DNA of 64,000 nt from Micromonospora polyrhachis (GCF_014203835.1 NZ_JACHJW010000001.1:5096501-5160500); one strand, 5' to 3'; positions 35,150 to 45,522 are shown, numbered from the stretch's first letter. Notes: generated by a model not told the origin, from the sequence alone. A program made the numbers and translations.

Positions 35150-35431
35150 GTGCCCGGATCGCCCCGACTCGTTTCGCCCGACCAACTCCGGTACGTCGTA
35201 CACCTTCCGGTGCTCGCGTCCGACCTGGACCGGGCCCGGCAGCTTGCCCGGGCGATCGCCCGCTCACTGCGCCGGCTGTCGGCTGTGGACCCCGGCGAGA
35301 CCACCGTCTCCGAGGAGGCCGACCAGGGCGTACGGCATCGAGTTTTCTGCGATCGCCTGGTCGGCGAGCGGGGCCGGTGTGTGCTGCGTACCGACCACGA
35401 TGGCCTATGCACCCGTCGGGTGACCCGATGA
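35150..35431 (+). CDS. Small cysteine-containing hypothetical protein
   Basis: A 93-aa protein. GTG 35150 has AAAGGTGG at good spacing. An N-terminal helical half (LDRARQLARAIARSLRRL) is followed by a segment with three cysteines spaced CDRLVGERGRC and DHDGLC plus nearby His, a possible metal site. It overlaps the 642-aa gene (ATGA), so the two are coupled and probably act together. Family not recognised. Confidence 0.7.
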   Translation: MPGSPRLVSPDQLRYVVHLPVLASDLDRARQLARAIARSLRRLSAVDPGETTVSEEADQGVRHRVFCDRLVGERGRCVLRTDHDGLCTRRVTR

Positions 35432-37356
35432 CCTCGGTAACCTGCGCGCGCTGCCAAGGGCTCGCCCTGGTCACCGCCCGGTGCCGGTGCCGGGACGGCG
35501 GCGACTCGTTCCTGATCGACGCGACCGATCCGGCGGCGACAGCCGACCGGCCCCCCTGGCCCGACTGTGAGCTGTGCCGAGGCAGCGGCACCACCGCCGC
35601 ACCCTGCTCCGACTGCGGTCAGCGCGGTCAACGGCGGGCGCAGGTCGTACTCACGGTTGCCAACCTGGACACCGGCGTGGTCGCGTCGGCCAACGTCGTA
35701 CCCGGGGCTGTAGAACCCACGGCGGACCGTGCCGGGCGGTGGCGGCTGGCGCTGACGCCGCTGCTCGCCGAGCTGGCCGACCAGGTCGGCGCGGTGGAAC
35801 TCTCGGACCTGGCGGCCCCCGCGCGGAGGCTCGATCCAGCCGACGAGCTGACCGTCCACCTTCCGCACGAGTGGCGACCGGAGCTGCCGGCGGCGGACCG
35901 GCAGGCACTGGAGGCGGACGCCATCGCCGGCTGGTCCCGCCATCCGTGGCGGGTCTACCTCGGTCGGGGTGGGCACACCCCGCCGCCGGAGCCTGACCTC
36001 GCGCTGGCCCGGCTTCGGGCGGTGGCCGACCTGCTCCGGCTCGACCTGGTGGTCGAGGTCCGGCGGCTTGGCCCGGCCGCCGCCGAGGCGTGGAGCATCC
36101 GCTACGAGGTGCCGGGCGCGGACGTGCCGACGAGTCTCGGTCGATCTGCCGACGACCTGCTCACCGCCCTCGCCACCACCAGCGTCACGGACGCGTTGAC
36201 CGGGCTCGGCGAGCGCTCCCTGACCGCCCCCGCGTATTTCGTCGGTGCGCCGCCGTCGGGTGGCCCGCCGCCGATGGTGGATTCGGCCCCGCCGGTGACC
36301 GTCGACCAGTTGGAGCGGCGAATCCTCGGCGACTGCGCGCACTTGGCCGGCGCTCAGGCGATCTGGCGGGATCGGCGGTGGCAGCACACCAGCCTGCGAC
36401 GCGGCGGTACCACCACGATATTGACGGAACTGCCGACCGGGCAGGTGGAACGGCGGTCTGTCGCCGCGCTCCGGCGCAACTGGGAGCCGCCGCTGCCGTC
36501 GTACCTGGGGGAGCCGATTCCGTACACGCCGTGCCGGGACTGCAGCGGCACGGGCACGCGCGGCCGAGGGCTGCACTGCTTCACCTGCGGCGGGGCCCGG
36601 CGAATCCACCACGGGGCAGTGCTCACCATCACCGACCTCAACGGTCGGGTGGTGCACCTGAACTGGCATCCCGACGACGACCGTCGGGCGAGCCTGGTCG
36701 CCACCCATGCCGGCGGCAATCCGATGTTCCAGCTCGCCGAACGCTTCCGGGTGGGACTCTGGTCGACCGCGTTCGGGGTACGTCCCGAGGAACTGACCGA
36801 ACTCGACGGCGGTTACGTCATCGACCAGGATCTGCGACAGGGCACGATCACGCTGTCCGACCCGTACGCGAATCCGGTTACGCGGTATCTCGGGGCGGCC
36901 AGTCGGGGGCGGCCGGCTGCGCGGCTGCTCGTCTGCGCCCGTCCCTGGGACGCGCCACCCTTGGCAGACCTGGCCCGGCTCGCCCTCGGCCTCGGGCTGG
37001 CCGTCGAGGTGGCCGCCCAGGATCACCGGCTGAACCTCGGTGACCTGCGCAGAATCCAGGGAGTCTGGTGGGAGGTCGAGGTCGTTGACCCGGCCACGCC
37101 GGTCGACATGCGTAATCCGCCGCTGCGGCAGAGCCTGCCCGAGGCGGTCACCTACTGCCTGCGATATCTCAGCGTCGCGCTGGACAATGCCGTACCGGCT
37201 GATCCGGCCCAGCCGCTCCCGGTGCCCCAGCAGCCGTCGGCGACGGTCGAGGTGCCGGACCTGGAGCGCCTGCTGCTCCGGTTGGCCGCCGAGCAGCCGG
37301 GGCAGCCGGTGGTGGCCCGCCTCGACCGTGCCGGTTGCCGTACGTACCCCGCCTGA
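35428..37356 (+). CDS. Large protein with DnaJ-like zinc-binding cysteine pairs
   Basis: A 642-aa cytoplasmic protein. Cysteine pairs resembling the DnaJ zinc module (CxxCxGxG) occur in two places: residues 6/9, 19/21, 47/50 and 60/63 (CELCRGSG, CSDCG) at the N-terminus, and 369/372 and 384/387 (CRDCSGTG, CFTCGG) in the middle. The modules are separated by about 300 residues without obvious motifs, suggesting an internal duplication of a zinc module plus a following domain. There is no J domain. It may be an adaptor or chaperone-like protein; function unknown. It overlaps the 93-aa gene and is divergent from a GntR repressor. Confidence 0.7.
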   Translation: MTSVTCARCQGLALVTARCRCRDGGDSFLIDATDPAATADRPPWPDCELCRGSGTTAAPCSDCGQRGQRRAQVVLTVANLDTGVVASANVVPGAVEPTADRAGRWRLALTPLLAELADQVGAVELSDLAAPARRLDPADELTVHLPHEWRPELPAADRQALEADAIAGWSRHPWRVYLGRGGHTPPPEPDLALARLRAVADLLRLDLVVEVRRLGPAAAEAWSIRYEVPGADVPTSLGRSADDLLTALATTSVTDALTGLGERSLTAPAYFVGAPPSGGPPPMVDSAPPVTVDQLERRILGDCAHLAGAQAIWRDRRWQHTSLRRGGTTTILTELPTGQVERRSVAALRRNWEPPLPSYLGEPIPYTPCRDCSGTGTRGRGLHCFTCGGARRIHHGAVLTITDLNGRVVHLNWHPDDDRRASLVATHAGGNPMFQLAERFRVGLWSTAFGVRPEELTELDGGYVIDQDLRQGTITLSDPYANPVTRYLGAASRGRPAARLLVCARPWDAPPLADLARLALGLGLAVEVAAQDHRLNLGDLRRIQGVWWEVEVVDPATPVDMRNPPLRQSLPEAVTYCLRYLSVALDNAVPADPAQPLPVPQQPSATVEVPDLERLLLRLAAEQPGQPVVARLDRAGCRTYPA

Positions 37357-37388
37357 TCCGGCTTTCGTTGCTGTTGGCGCCGCTACGC

Positions 37389-37703
37389 CTACGGTGTCGT
37401 GGCCGCGAGCTTCAGACAATCCAGCAATGCGGCCTCGGCCGCCGAACCGGGAGCCGGAGTGGCATCCTCCAATCCCGTTGTCCTGCCTTCCAGCAATGCT
37501 GCTCGCTGCTCCGGTGACGCGTGGGTCGCATACCAGGCCGCGACGCAGGAGACAGCCTTGTCGGGGGCTCCAGACATCTGCGGATTGGCTCTGATCTTCG
37601 TGGCGAATTCCTCCGCACTTGGGTCGTCGTCGGCACAACCGGTCATCGAGATGGCAAGCAGCAGGAGGGCCAGCAGACGTGCTGGCCGGGAACGCATGGT
37701 CAC
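37389..37703 (-). CDS. Small lipoprotein
   Basis: A 104-aa lipoprotein: signal peptide of about 22 residues with lipobox ISMTGC, then an acidic mature domain with two cysteines (VSC, LDC) likely forming a disulfide, and a helical pattern (EEFATKIRANPQM). Start GTG 37703 or ATG 37697; ribosome site weak. It converges on the 642-aa gene. Role unknown. Confidence 0.7.
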   Translation of the reverse strand: MTMRSRPARLLALLLLAISMTGCADDDPSAEEFATKIRANPQMSGAPDKAVSCVAAWYATHASPEQRAALLEGRTTGLEDATPAPGSAAEAALLDCLKLAATTP

Positions 37704-38108
37704 AGCGGCAGCCTAATGTAAGCGCGTTCACACATTAACCAGCATCGCTGGAAAGATCGTTCTTGCGTACCTTGCTCAAGTGTGCATCGCAAGATTTTCG
37801 CTGGTCGGGGGCGCGGGTGAACCGGCTCGCGGAGGTGGCTCGCCGGAGTGTCGGTCAGTACGTGAACGGTGACGCTTGGTTGCGACCTGCGCTGGCGTGG
37901 ATGACGTTTGCGCTGCTCAGGGTGGATGTCGGACGCATCTTGCTCATTTCGGCGCGCTGTGCGCCCAGTGCTTTCGCGTGAGGGATTCGTCACACAAGGT
38001 GGGGCAGCGGGGTGGGATTTTGCTGGATAAGTTGTCGTCCATCAATGTCTGGCTGCCGGTTCACGAGTTGGCGAACTGGTGGTTCACCCGCTCTGCATAG
38101 GGGGATCA
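37704..38108. other. Region upstream of the RHS gene
   Basis: About 400 bp with lower GC content, between the small lipoprotein gene and the RHS gene, which are divergent. It must contain the RHS promoter. Short frames here lack ribosome sites. I saw no repeats or RNA gene. Confidence 0.4.
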
Positions 38109-41100
38109 ATGCGTTTGGCGCGTCGTCTCCGTACAAGGTCGCGGTTGGTGCCCGCGTTGCTGGCGGCGGCGGTCGTCATCGCGGGCCTGCCGGCCAATCC
38201 GGTACAGGCCAAACGGCCCGAGGAACCACCGAAGCCAGAGAAGTCGCTGGCGGCACCGGCACCAGCCGGACCGCGCGACTACTTCTACGATGCCGCCGGC
38301 CAACTCGTCGGCGTCGCCGATTCGGCCACCGGGGCGGCGTCCTATCGCTACGACGACGCGGGCAACCTTCTGGAGACCAAGCGGCTCGCCGCGGATGCGC
38401 TTGCGGTGTTCGCGCTGGTACCAGCCCGGGGACCGGTCGGCACCACAGTGGAGATCAGCGGCACCGGCTTCGCCACCACTGCCGCAGACAACACCGTCAC
38501 TGTGGATGGCATAGCGGCGGCGGTCACCACCGCCACTGCGAACCGGCTCAAGGTTACGGTGCCCGCCGGAGTTGCGGACGGGCACTTCACGGTGACCGCG
38601 AACGGCAAGACGGCGCAGAGTCCACGGCCGTTCCTCGTCGAGGCCGGTACACCCGTACCGACGATCACGGCCGTCTCCACCGACCGAGGCAACAAGAACG
38701 ACCTGGTCACCATCACGGGCACCGGATTCGACCTGGACAAGACCCGAAACGTCGTGATGTTCCACCGCACCGTGGCCCAGGTGCAGTCGGCATCGACGAC
38801 GAGCCTGACCGTACGGGTGCCAGCCGCTGCCTCGTCCGGGCGGATCTCAGTGCGTACTCCGGGTGGCATGGCGCAGAGCGCGACCGACTTCCTGGTGGCA
38901 CCGCGTGGCTTCGTCATGAACCAGCTCGTGTACGCCGGCACCCTGGTGGCCGGCCAGCCAGCGGTCACCGCGACCATCCCGGCGGGCAAGTCCGCGCTGC
39001 TGCTCCTCCAGGGGACGGCGGGTGAGCGAATCAACGTGACCGTGGACAACAACACGGTCCCGGTCCGCTCGGCGCTGTGGATGTTCACGCCGTACGGCGG
39101 CAACTTCGGCCGGGGATCACTCGGTGACCCGATCGACGTCTGGGCCGGCGGGAAACTCACCCAGGACCTGCCAGCGCTGCCGGCCACCGGCACGTACGCG
39201 ATGGTGATCAAGCCGAACGACGACGCGGGCGGGTCGTTGCGGGTCGCTGCCTCCCACACGATGGCCGGCCTGACGCTGACCAAGGACGGCGCGGGGGTGC
39301 CGTTCCAGATCACGGTGCCGCAGCAGGCGACGGTCTTCCCGTTCACCGCCGCCGCCGGGGAGTGGCTCAGCCTGGGTTTGACCGAGCTGAGTAAGCCGGG
39401 GAACCGCTTCGTCGTGACCATCACCGCCCCGGACGGTACGTCACTGAACTGGAACTATCCGCTGTCCCAGTACATCCCGACGATGATCTACAAGGCGAAG
39501 CAGACCGGCACCCATCAACTCGCCGTCACCTTTGGACCCAACGAGCGCGGTTTCGGCAAGGTCTGGCTCTCGGCCGTCATCAACGGACCCACCCTCGGGA
39601 TCAACGGTGCCGACGCGGCGATCCGCATCGAACGGCCCGGCCAGTCCGTACGGTTGCCCTTCGCCGGCACCACCGGCCAGGTGCTGCAACTTGGCTACTC
39701 CGAGAACACGTTGCAGCAGAACGACCGCCCCGCCTACCCGGGCGCGTTGCTCATCGAGCCCGACGAGGTCCAGCGGGAACTGTTGAGCGGCGGCTATCCC
39801 GAGGCCCGCAACCTGCCGACGCTGCGTAAGACGGGCCAGCATGCGCTGCTCATCACCGGCTGGCAATCCGTCGGCACGGTCCGGACCTGGCTGTCCACGG
39901 CGATCGAAGCTGGACCGCTGGCGGTCAACAGCCGAAAGACAGTCACCATCGACCGTCCGGGACGAGACGCCTGGTTCGACTTCGACGGGGTCCAGGGCCG
40001 GCCGTTGTCGCTCGGCACGATCAACAACGCGATACCGGGCGAGGTGACGCTGCGGCTGTACCGACCAAACGGCAGCCTGGTGAGCCTCGGCACCGGTCGC
40101 AGCATCGAGGTCGCGGCGCTGCCCGACACCGGTCGGTATCGACTCCAGGTAGACCCGGAGGCATCCGGGACCGGGCCGGTCAACGTCTACGCGGCGGAGC
40201 CGGTGGACCTCGGCCTGATGACGCTGGACACCGCACTGCCGGCACCAGTGACGCTGCCCGGTCAGAAGGTCGTCGGGCGGTTCACCGGGCAGGTCGGTCA
40301 GCGGCTCTCCCTCGGCATGACCAGCTCCCTCGCCGTGGTGTCGGTACGCGTCAACAAACCGGACGGCACCTACTTCTGGAGCGGCAACGTCGACACGGTC
40401 TGGGGTCAGGACCTGCCCGCACTGACGGTCGCCGGCGACTACCGGATAGAGATCAGTACCTTCAACCGGGAAACCGGTGACCTCACCGTCTATCTCTCCA
40501 CCGAATCGGACGCGGGCACAGCCGTGGTCGACGGCCCGGCCCAGACGGTCACCATCGCGAGACCGGCGCAGAACGGGCGGATCAGCTTTGCCGGTAACGT
40601 CAATGACCGGCTCGACATCCACGTCACTCGGTGGGCGCTGACCGGCAACAACCGGTTCTACTTCACCCTCTACGGCCCGGACGGGCGGGCACTGGCCACC
40701 CGCCGGTGGATGTACTACGACCGGGAGACCTTCCCAACCCTGACCGCCGCCGGTACGCACACCCTCGTGCTGGATCCACCGCAGGGTGCCGCCGGTGAGG
40801 TCGACGTCATCGTCAAGAGCCGTACCGCCCCGGTGGCTCCGCAGTCCACTCGGAAGAAGCGGGACGAGCCGGCCCGGCCTACCGTCACGCCGGCCTGTGA
40901 CACCGAGCCGGAACGGATCACCGCGCCGACCGCGCCCGTACCCCGGCAGCCGGGTGAGCCACCAGCCCAGGCGGAACCGCAGCCCGAGCCGAAGCCAGCT
41001 CCCGGCTGTGACAACGCCGGCTGGACACCGGACGCCAAGAACCTCAGCGGTCAGGACTGGACCACCCGGCGCAAGCCCATGCCCACCCGCGAGCGGGCGT

Positions 41101-44100
41101 TGCAGTTCCCGGTCGGGATGACCGGTGTGGTCGGTCGGGTGCTCGACACCGACGACCGCCCCCTGGCCAAGGTCACCATCAGCGTGGGGGACCGGAAGGT
41201 CACCACCGACGCGGACGGCCTGTTCGCACTGACCGGTGTGCCCGGTGGGCACATCTCCCTGCGGGTGGACGGCCGGACGGCGGCAACGAAGAACCGCAGC
41301 TACGGAGTCTTCGACATCGGCCTGGAGATGACCCGGGGCCAGATGCTGGTGCTGCCGTACACGGTGTTCCTGCCGGTGCTGGACCAGGCCAACAGCGTGT
41401 CGGTCGCGAGCCCGACCACCGAGGAGGTCGTGCTCACCACCCGGGCGATCCCCGGCCTCGAAGTGCACATCCCCGCCGGAACGATCGTCCGTGACGTGGA
41501 CGGCAACGTCGCCACCGAGCTGAGCCTGACGCCGATCCCGATCGACCGCCCGCCGTTCCCGTTGCCGCCGACCAAGGTGCCGGTCTACTTCACGGTGCAA
41601 CCCGGCGGCGGGGTGCTTTTTCCCGAGGGCGCGCGGATCATCTACCCCAACTACACCAAGGAACCGCCCGGCACCCGTACCCAGTTCTGGAACTACGACC
41701 CGGATGGAAAGGGCTGGCACCTCTACGGCCTCGGCAAGGTTTCCCCGGACGGCAAGCAGATTATCCCTGACCCCGACGTCAGGTTCTACCGGCTGACCGG
41801 CGCGATGACCGCCGTACCCGGGATGAACCCGGCCCGGGTGGCCCCGAAGCCGAACGGCACCCGGGTCGGGGACCCCGTCGACCCGTCCACCGGCCTGCTC
41901 GTCGACGAAACCGTCGATATGACGGTGAACGACATTGTGCCGATCCGGATCAAGCGCACCTATCAGCAGGGGGATGTTGACGTCCGGCCGTTCGGCGTGG
42001 GCACCAACTTCGACTACGGCATGTTCCCCTGGTCACCCGGTCAGATCGGCAACTTCGACTTCCAACAGTTTGACCTGGTTCAGCCGGACGGCAGCAAGAT
42101 TCACTACCAGCGCACCTCGCCGGGCGACGACTACGCCGGCGCGGTCTTCACCGCTGACCCGACGCCCACCGCGTATGACGGCTCGACCGTCGCCTGGAAC
42201 GGCGACGGCTGGGATGTCAAGCTACGCGACGGCACGGTCTTCGTGCTCGGTGACGAGGCACCCATCCAGGAGATCCGCGACAAGCACGGCAACACGACGA
42301 CCATCACCCGGGCCACCACGCCGCCCGGCACCGACGGCAAGGTCCGGCTCAACGGTGCGATCACCCAGATCACCTCACCGAGCGGTCGCTGGGTCAAGTT
42401 CAGCTACGACCAGGCCAACCCGCCCAAGATCGTCGGCATCGAGGACAACATCGGCCGCAAGGTCACCTACACCTACGACACAACCAACCGACTTTCCACC
42501 ATCACCGATGTACGTGGCGGCGTCACCCGATACACGTGGGAAAACGGGCTGCTGAAGACCATCACCGACCCGCGCGACATCACGTACCTGGTGAACACCT
42601 ACGACTCCGCCGGTCGGGTGCACACCCAGAAGGCCGCCGACGGTGGCATCACCACCTTCGACTACACCGTCGCCAACGATGTGATCACCGAGACCCGGAT
42701 GACAGACCCGCGCGGGCACGTCCGCCGGTTCACCTTCAACGCCCAGGGCTCGGTGCTCACCGACACCCGCGCCTACGGCACCCCGCTGGCGCAGACCACC
42801 ACGCACGAGTACGACGCCGCTGGGGCCCGCAGGACGGCGACGATCGACGCGCTGAACCGACGTACCACGTACGTCTACAACGGTCGAGGCCAGATCACCG
42901 AGGTAACGGTGCTGGCCGGGACACCGCAGGCGCGAACCGAGAAGTTCGAGTACAACGGCCCCTACGCCGAGTTGACCAAGTCCACGGACTCCTACAACAA
43001 GTCCACGGTCTACGAACTCGACACCCGTGGTGCGGTCAAGAGCATCACCGACCCGATGAACCGGAAGACGACCTTCACCGTCAACGCCAGCGGCCTGGTC
43101 ACGGCAGTCACGGACCCGGCGAACAAGTCAGTGGTGACGGACTACGTCGGCTCTGACCCGATCAAGGTCACCGACCAGTTGGGCCGCATCAGTCACGCCG
43201 GCTACGACGCGATCGGACGACAGATCCAGACGCTGGACGGGCACGGTGGTCGCACCGACATCGGGTACGACGCCGCCGACCAGGTTCGATCGGTGACGGA
43301 CCCGCTGGGTCGCACCAACAGCTTCGAGTACGACCCGAACGGCAACCAGACAAAGGTCATAGACGCACGTCAGGGAACGACCGTCTTCGGCTACACCAAC
43401 ATGGACCGAGTCGGGTCGATCACCGACCCGAAGGGTGCCGTCGAGTCGATCGAGTACGACCTCAACGGCAACCAGAAGAAACACACCAGCCGACGGAACG
43501 TCGTCACCGAGCACGACTACGACGAGCTCGACCGGGTCACCCAGACCCGGATCGGGACCGGTTCCACCATCGGCTACATCTACGACGCGGGTGGCCGCCT
43601 GCGGAGCACCGACGACTCGGTCGCCGGGGTGACGACCGTCGACTACGACGACCTCGACCGGGTCACGGCGGAAACCACGCCGCAGGGCACCGTGTCGTAC
43701 GCATACAGCGCGACCGTTCGGGACCGGACGATGACGGTTCCCGGGCGGAGCGCGACCCGTCACATCTATGACGCCAACGGTGAGCTCGCGGAGATCCAGC
43801 AAGGCGGGACCGCAGTCACGACCGTGGGGCGCGACCTCATCGGCCGTCCCGAGCGGGTTGGTGCCCCAGGCACGGGCGTCAGCCAGACCTACGCCTACAA
43901 CGACGCGGGACAGGTCAGCTCGATCACCTACCGGGCGAACACTACCGTGCTCGGCGACATCGGTTACCAGTACGACGACGCCGGTCAGCCGATTCGTACC
44001 ACCGGCAGCTACTCCCGTACCCAGTTGCCGGCTGCGTTCGGCCCCGCCACCTACGACCAGGCCAACCGGATCGAGACCATCGCCGGGGTCACCGTCAGCT

Positions 44101-45512
44101 ACGACGCCGACGGCAACCTGACCTCCGACGGCACGACCACCTACACCTGGAACGACCGTGGCGAACTGGCCGGGCTGTCCCGGACCGGGTTGACGGCCAC
44201 CTTCGGATACGCCACGGACGGCCGACGGCTGGATCGCACCATCAACAGCGCCACCACCAACTACCTGTACGACGGGCCGAACCCGTTGCAGGAAAAGGTG
44301 AACGGTGCGGTGACCGCGACCATGACCAGCGCCGGCACCGACGGCTGGCAGCTACGCGAGTCCGGCGGTACGACGAAGCGGTATCTCACCGACGCGTTGG
44401 GCAGCACGCTCGGCCTGGTCGACAACGCTGGTGCCGGAGCTTCCTACGCGTACGAGCCTTTCGGCGCGACGACGGTCGACGGCAACGATGACGGTAATCC
44501 CTACCGGTATACCGGACGGGAGGACGACGGGACCGGGCTCTACTACTACCGGAACCGCTACTACAGCCCGCTGTTGCAGCGATTCATCAGCGAAGACCCG
44601 ATCGGCCTCGCCTCCGGCGACACCAACCCGTACGCATACGTCTTCAACCACCCCACCGCGCTGACCGACCCGATGGGTACCAAGCCTGCGGGGTCGCGGG
44701 GCAACTGTCTCAGCAACAGCTTCACTCCGGAGACTCCGGTGCAGATGGCCGATGGTGCGCGGAAGCGAATCGCCGACGTCAGGGTGGGCGACAAGGTCCT
44801 CGCCACCGACCCGGAGACCGGTGAGACAGCCAGCAGGACGGTTACCGCGACAATTACGGGCGAGGGCCAGAAGCGTCTGGTCGACATCTCCACGGACAAC
44901 GACGGCGACGGCACCTCCGATGGCACGGTCACCGCCACTGACGGACATCCGTTCTGGGTCGCCAAACCAGGAGAGTGGCGCGACGCCAAGGACCTTAAGA
45001 GCGGTGATCTGCTCCGAACCGGGTCCGGAACCTACGTTCAAATCACCGCCGTCGAACACCGCACCGCCGCGCAGCGCGTCCACAACCTCACCGTCGACGA
45101 CCTACACACGTACTATGTGGTCGCAGGCGGCACGCCAGTCCTTGTCCACAACATCGGCGGACGTAGGGGCGGCTATCGTGACGCATGCAAACTATTCTTG
45201 CCAGGTCCGAACACTCAGCAATGGATCAATGCTCGTGGGCCGGAGCGGGACTTCACGGCGGCCGAGATTGCCCAGGTCAACGCGATCGGCAACAGGTACG
45301 GTTGTCACACCTGTTCGGCAACGGTGTCGGGCATGCCGAGCGGCACCTGGTTTAAAGATCATCAACCTGTGTCGGCTTTTATCAAGAACCCTAGCGGCAT
45401 TCATGTCCCCCAGATTCTGCTGCCGCAATGCCGTCAATGCAGCAATTCCCAGGGAACGTGGACAGGGTTGATGAAGCGAGACGGTATCAATCCGTACGAG
45501 GATCTGCTGTAG
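38109..45512 (+). CDS. Secreted RHS-repeat polymorphic toxin with Hint and nuclease-like tip
   Basis: A 2,467-aa exported toxin. Signal peptide at residues 1-36 (cleavage near PVQA); an isolated YD repeat at about 57-90; IPT/TIG-like domains from about 100 to 275; several beta-sandwich repeats of about 110 residues; a carboxypeptidase-regulatory-like domain near 1004; a DUF6531-type start of the RHS shell near 1253 (GDPVDPSTGLLVDE); YD repeats from about 1430; the RHS core end YYRNRYYSPLLQRFISEDP near 2145. A Hint autoprotease follows (Cys in CLSNSF to VLVHN, about 2199-2349). The last 115 residues form a tip with Cys2399/Cys2402, DHQ2417-2419 and Cys2441/Cys2444, a treble-clef-nuclease-like arrangement. 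GGGGGA precedes the ATG. Confidence 0.9.
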   Translation: MRLARRLRTRSRLVPALLAAAVVIAGLPANPVQAKRPEEPPKPEKSLAAPAPAGPRDYFYDAAGQLVGVADSATGAASYRYDDAGNLLETKRLAADALAVFALVPARGPVGTTVEISGTGFATTAADNTVTVDGIAAAVTTATANRLKVTVPAGVADGHFTVTANGKTAQSPRPFLVEAGTPVPTITAVSTDRGNKNDLVTITGTGFDLDKTRNVVMFHRTVAQVQSASTTSLTVRVPAAASSGRISVRTPGGMAQSATDFLVAPRGFVMNQLVYAGTLVAGQPAVTATIPAGKSALLLLQGTAGERINVTVDNNTVPVRSALWMFTPYGGNFGRGSLGDPIDVWAGGKLTQDLPALPATGTYAMVIKPNDDAGGSLRVAASHTMAGLTLTKDGAGVPFQITVPQQATVFPFTAAAGEWLSLGLTELSKPGNRFVVTITAPDGTSLNWNYPLSQYIPTMIYKAKQTGTHQLAVTFGPNERGFGKVWLSAVINGPTLGINGADAAIRIERPGQSVRLPFAGTTGQVLQLGYSENTLQQNDRPAYPGALLIEPDEVQRELLSGGYPEARNLPTLRKTGQHALLITGWQSVGTVRTWLSTAIEAGPLAVNSRKTVTIDRPGRDAWFDFDGVQGRPLSLGTINNAIPGEVTLRLYRPNGSLVSLGTGRSIEVAALPDTGRYRLQVDPEASGTGPVNVYAAEPVDLGLMTLDTALPAPVTLPGQKVVGRFTGQVGQRLSLGMTSSLAVVSVRVNKPDGTYFWSGNVDTVWGQDLPALTVAGDYRIEISTFNRETGDLTVYLSTESDAGTAVVDGPAQTVTIARPAQNGRISFAGNVNDRLDIHVTRWALTGNNRFYFTLYGPDGRALATRRWMYYDRETFPTLTAAGTHTLVLDPPQGAAGEVDVIVKSRTAPVAPQSTRKKRDEPARPTVTPACDTEPERITAPTAPVPRQPGEPPAQAEPQPEPKPAPGCDNAGWTPDAKNLSGQDWTTRRKPMPTRERALQFPVGMTGVVGRVLDTDDRPLAKVTISVGDRKVTTDADGLFALTGVPGGHISLRVDGRTAATKNRSYGVFDIGLEMTRGQMLVLPYTVFLPVLDQANSVSVASPTTEEVVLTTRAIPGLEVHIPAGTIVRDVDGNVATELSLTPIPIDRPPFPLPPTKVPVYFTVQPGGGVLFPEGARIIYPNYTKEPPGTRTQFWNYDPDGKGWHLYGLGKVSPDGKQIIPDPDVRFYRLTGAMTAVPGMNPARVAPKPNGTRVGDPVDPSTGLLVDETVDMTVNDIVPIRIKRTYQQGDVDVRPFGVGTNFDYGMFPWSPGQIGNFDFQQFDLVQPDGSKIHYQRTSPGDDYAGAVFTADPTPTAYDGSTVAWNGDGWDVKLRDGTVFVLGDEAPIQEIRDKHGNTTTITRATTPPGTDGKVRLNGAITQITSPSGRWVKFSYDQANPPKIVGIEDNIGRKVTYTYDTTNRLSTITDVRGGVTRYTWENGLLKTITDPRDITYLVNTYDSAGRVHTQKAADGGITTFDYTVANDVITETRMTDPRGHVRRFTFNAQGSVLTDTRAYGTPLAQTTTHEYDAAGARRTATIDALNRRTTYVYNGRGQITEVTVLAGTPQARTEKFEYNGPYAELTKSTDSYNKSTVYELDTRGAVKSITDPMNRKTTFTVNASGLVTAVTDPANKSVVTDYVGSDPIKVTDQLGRISHAGYDAIGRQIQTLDGHGGRTDIGYDAADQVRSVTDPLGRTNSFEYDPNGNQTKVIDARQGTTVFGYTNMDRVGSITDPKGAVESIEYDLNGNQKKHTSRRNVVTEHDYDELDRVTQTRIGTGSTIGYIYDAGGRLRSTDDSVAGVTTVDYDDLDRVTAETTPQGTVSYAYSATVRDRTMTVPGRSATRHIYDANGELAEIQQGGTAVTTVGRDLIGRPERVGAPGTGVSQTYAYNDAGQVSSITYRANTTVLGDIGYQYDDAGQPIRTTGSYSRTQLPAAFGPATYDQANRIETIAGVTVSYDADGNLTSDGTTTYTWNDRGELAGLSRTGLTATFGYATDGRRLDRTINSATTNYLYDGPNPLQEKVNGAVTATMTSAGTDGWQLRESGGTTKRYLTDALGSTLGLVDNAGAGASYAYEPFGATTVDGNDDGNPYRYTGREDDGTGLYYYRNRYYSPLLQRFISEDPIGLASGDTNPYAYVFNHPTALTDPMGTKPAGSRGNCLSNSFTPETPVQMADGARKRIADVRVGDKVLATDPETGETASRTVTATITGEGQKRLVDISTDNDGDGTSDGTVTATDGHPFWVAKPGEWRDAKDLKSGDLLRTGSGTYVQITAVEHRTAAQRVHNLTVDDLHTYYVVAGGTPVLVHNIGGRRGGYRDACKLFLPGPNTQQWINARGPERDFTAAEIAQVNAIGNRYGCHTCSATVSGMPSGTWFKDHQPVSAFIKNPSGIHVPQILLPQCRQCSNSQGTWTGLMKRDGINPYEDLL

Positions 45513-45522
45513 GTGGCTGGCA

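Noticed and set aside
35125-37731. An 868-aa open frame on the minus strand opposite the zinc-module gene
   Set aside because: The plus strand has ribosome sites, a 4-bp overlap and CxxC motifs. The minus frame is Arg/Gly rich without domains, a usual GC-bias shadow.
39441-41720. A 759-aa open frame antisense to the RHS gene
   Set aside because: No motif, low-complexity composition, and it lies inside a clear RHS coding region.
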